From positions 93,472 through 157,471 of the forward strand of contig DNUE01000067.1 of the NCBI GenBank assembly GCA_003508005.1: a stretch of 64,000 nucleotides of DNA. Direction: 5' to 3'. The stretch is from Desulfobulbaceae bacterium. GTDB taxonomy: Bacteria; Desulfobacterota; Desulfobulbia; Desulfobulbales; Desulfobulbaceae. Below, one piece after another: positions 63,149 through 64,000 of this stretch; the stretch's first letter is position 1, and each line of letters begins with the position of its first letter. Below the pieces are notes generated by a model that saw only the letters and a program-made list of their open reading frames with translations, was not told the DNA's origin and ran no database searches. The position numbers and the translations under genes are program-made.

Positions 63149-64000
63149 TCACGACGGGTTGCCCTGCGCGAGCATATCAAGTTCCAGGATGCCGATGGCC
63201 TTCAACAGGTAAAAGATGGCGCCGTTGGCCTCGGCCTGCGCGGCAACGGCATTGCTCATGGCGCGGTAGTATTCAACCTCGGCGCTGAGCACCTCCAGCA
63301 GCGTCCGGTTGCCCATTTCACGCTCCTTTCTGGCCAGTTCGAGAAAGCGGACCGCGATCATCGCCTGATTGCTGAGGATTTCCTGCTTGGCCTCCGCGGT
63401 GGCCAGCGTCTGCCAGCTGTTCCGGACCTGCTCGACAATCAGATTTTTCTTCTCCTCGAATTCCTGCCCAAAGGAACTGCGTTCCGCCACGGCCGCTTCC
63501 ACCGCCGCCCGGTCGCCGCCGCCCCGGTACAGGTTGTAAGTAACCCCGAGCCCGAGAAAGGCATCGGTGCGTTCACCGGGCAGGCCGTCGTCGTTGTACC
63601 GGTATTTTCCCTGGCCGACCAGTTCAAGCCGTGGATAATAGGCGGCCTTGCGAGCGGCGATTTCATGGTCGGCAATGGTTCTGTCCAGGGCCTTGGCCTT
63701 GAGCGCCGGGTTTGTCTGCAGGGCCAGGCTGATGGATTCATCCAGGGAGGCCGGGACCAGTTTTCGGTACCTGGCCGTCAGTTCCAGGCTCTTGATTTCA
63801 TCTTCCTGGATGGCGCGGGCGAAAACGGTCAGGAACCGGTTTTTGGCAATCTCCAGTTCCCCCTGAATTTCAGTGCGCAGGGCCATGGCGCCGGCAAGCT
63901 GCGATTTGGCCTGCAGGACATCGGAGCGTATCCCCGCTCCCCTTTCCACCAGAGTCTCTTCGATGCCGGTCTGTTTCTTGATGTTGTCCTCCGATCGCTG
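63149..64000 (-). CDS. TolC-family type I secretion channel (partial at the right edge)
   Basis: The open frame enters from the right edge and runs 283 codons to a stop at 63149. It has the second half of an OEP protein: long helices with the ALRTEIQGELEIAKNRF and VLSAEVEYYRAMSN-type patterns, FLGLGVTYNLYRGGGDRAAVEAAVAE (barrel strand then helix), and a conserved RNSWQTLATAEAKQEIL. With the adhesin start 13 bases downstream, it completes the type I system (channel, ABC, HlyD, cargo). Its start lies outside the window. Confidence 0.9.
   Translation of the reverse strand, partial: QRSEDNIKKQTGIEETLVERGAGIRSDVLQAKSQLAGAMALRTEIQGELEIAKNRFLTVFARAIQEDEIKSLELTARYRKLVPASLDESISLALQTNPALKAKALDRTIADHEIAARKAAYYPRLELVGQGKYRYNDDGLPGERTDAFLGLGVTYNLYRGGGDRAAVEAAVAERSSFGQEFEEKKNLIVEQVRNSWQTLATAEAKQEILSNQAMIAVRFLELARKEREMGNRTLLEVLSAEVEYYRAMSNAVAAQAEANGAIFYLLKAIGILELDMLAQGNPS

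Noticed and set aside
1..64000. CRISPR arrays, known anti-phage cassettes and intact insertion sequences
   Set aside because: I saw no regularly spaced direct repeats, no Cas or defence signature proteins apart from RecBCD, and no transposase frame.

Overview
The window reads as a chromosomal segment of a GC-rich, Gram-negative anaerobe of the Desulfobacterota (former Deltaproteobacteria), most likely near the Desulfobulbales. The signs are a UGA-containing DsrE-family gene with a bacterial SECIS-like hairpin, a LysR regulator of the type linked to selenium metabolism in this phylum, an HdrC/MvhD/MetV redox cluster, HD-GYP and PilZ proteins, RecBCD and many sensory proteins. This placement is inference from gene content; there is no rRNA or taxonomic marker set here.

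Layout. 1-4.1 kb is an AT-richer accessory stretch: the 3' end of a tRNA-Leu, a decayed tyrosine integrase facing it, a receiver domain fused to an LpxC-type deacetylase, a Sel1-repeat protein, a short relic and a tyrosine-rich lipoprotein. 4.1-10.4 kb holds a MoaE-like protein, an NdvA-type ABC exporter, a metallophosphatase, HtpX, a Kbp/LysM gene broken by a stop codon and a DUF533 protein. 10.4-17.6 kb is a long minus-strand block: elbB, hpt, a metV-mvhD-hdrC redox group, an amidohydrolase, pgpA, larC, fmt and def, several with ATGA-type overlaps. plsY and a J-domain gene follow on plus.

19.1-25.5 kb is one tightly overlapped minus-strand operon: TetR, RND adaptor, RND pump and a protein with diadenylate-cyclase-like (DAC) motifs. 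25.9-31.6 kb carries the selenoprotein candidate, a membrane protein, a TolC-like protein and a large hybrid histidine kinase. 32-40.5 kb is recC-recB-recD, followed by the LysR gene, an RRM protein, the 32-residue ribosomal protein bTHX, a PilZ/HD-GYP pair and a cupin. 45.2-48.0 kb is a TorD-like chaperone domain fused to a molybdopterin oxidoreductase.

48.2-50.7 kb looks transferred: an intact chemoreceptor followed by a decayed partial copy. Then come a glycosyltransferase, an RCC1-repeat secreted protein and umuDC split by a 121-bp palindromic repeat. 55.7-64 kb is a type I secretion locus (TolC, FecR/RTX adhesin, ABC, HlyD) with a divergent TPR-sulfotransferase inside it.

The strongest leads for new biology are the receiver-LpxC fusion, the Sec-encoding DsrE gene, the translational coupling of a DAC-like protein to an RND pump, and the TorD-oxidoreductase fusion.
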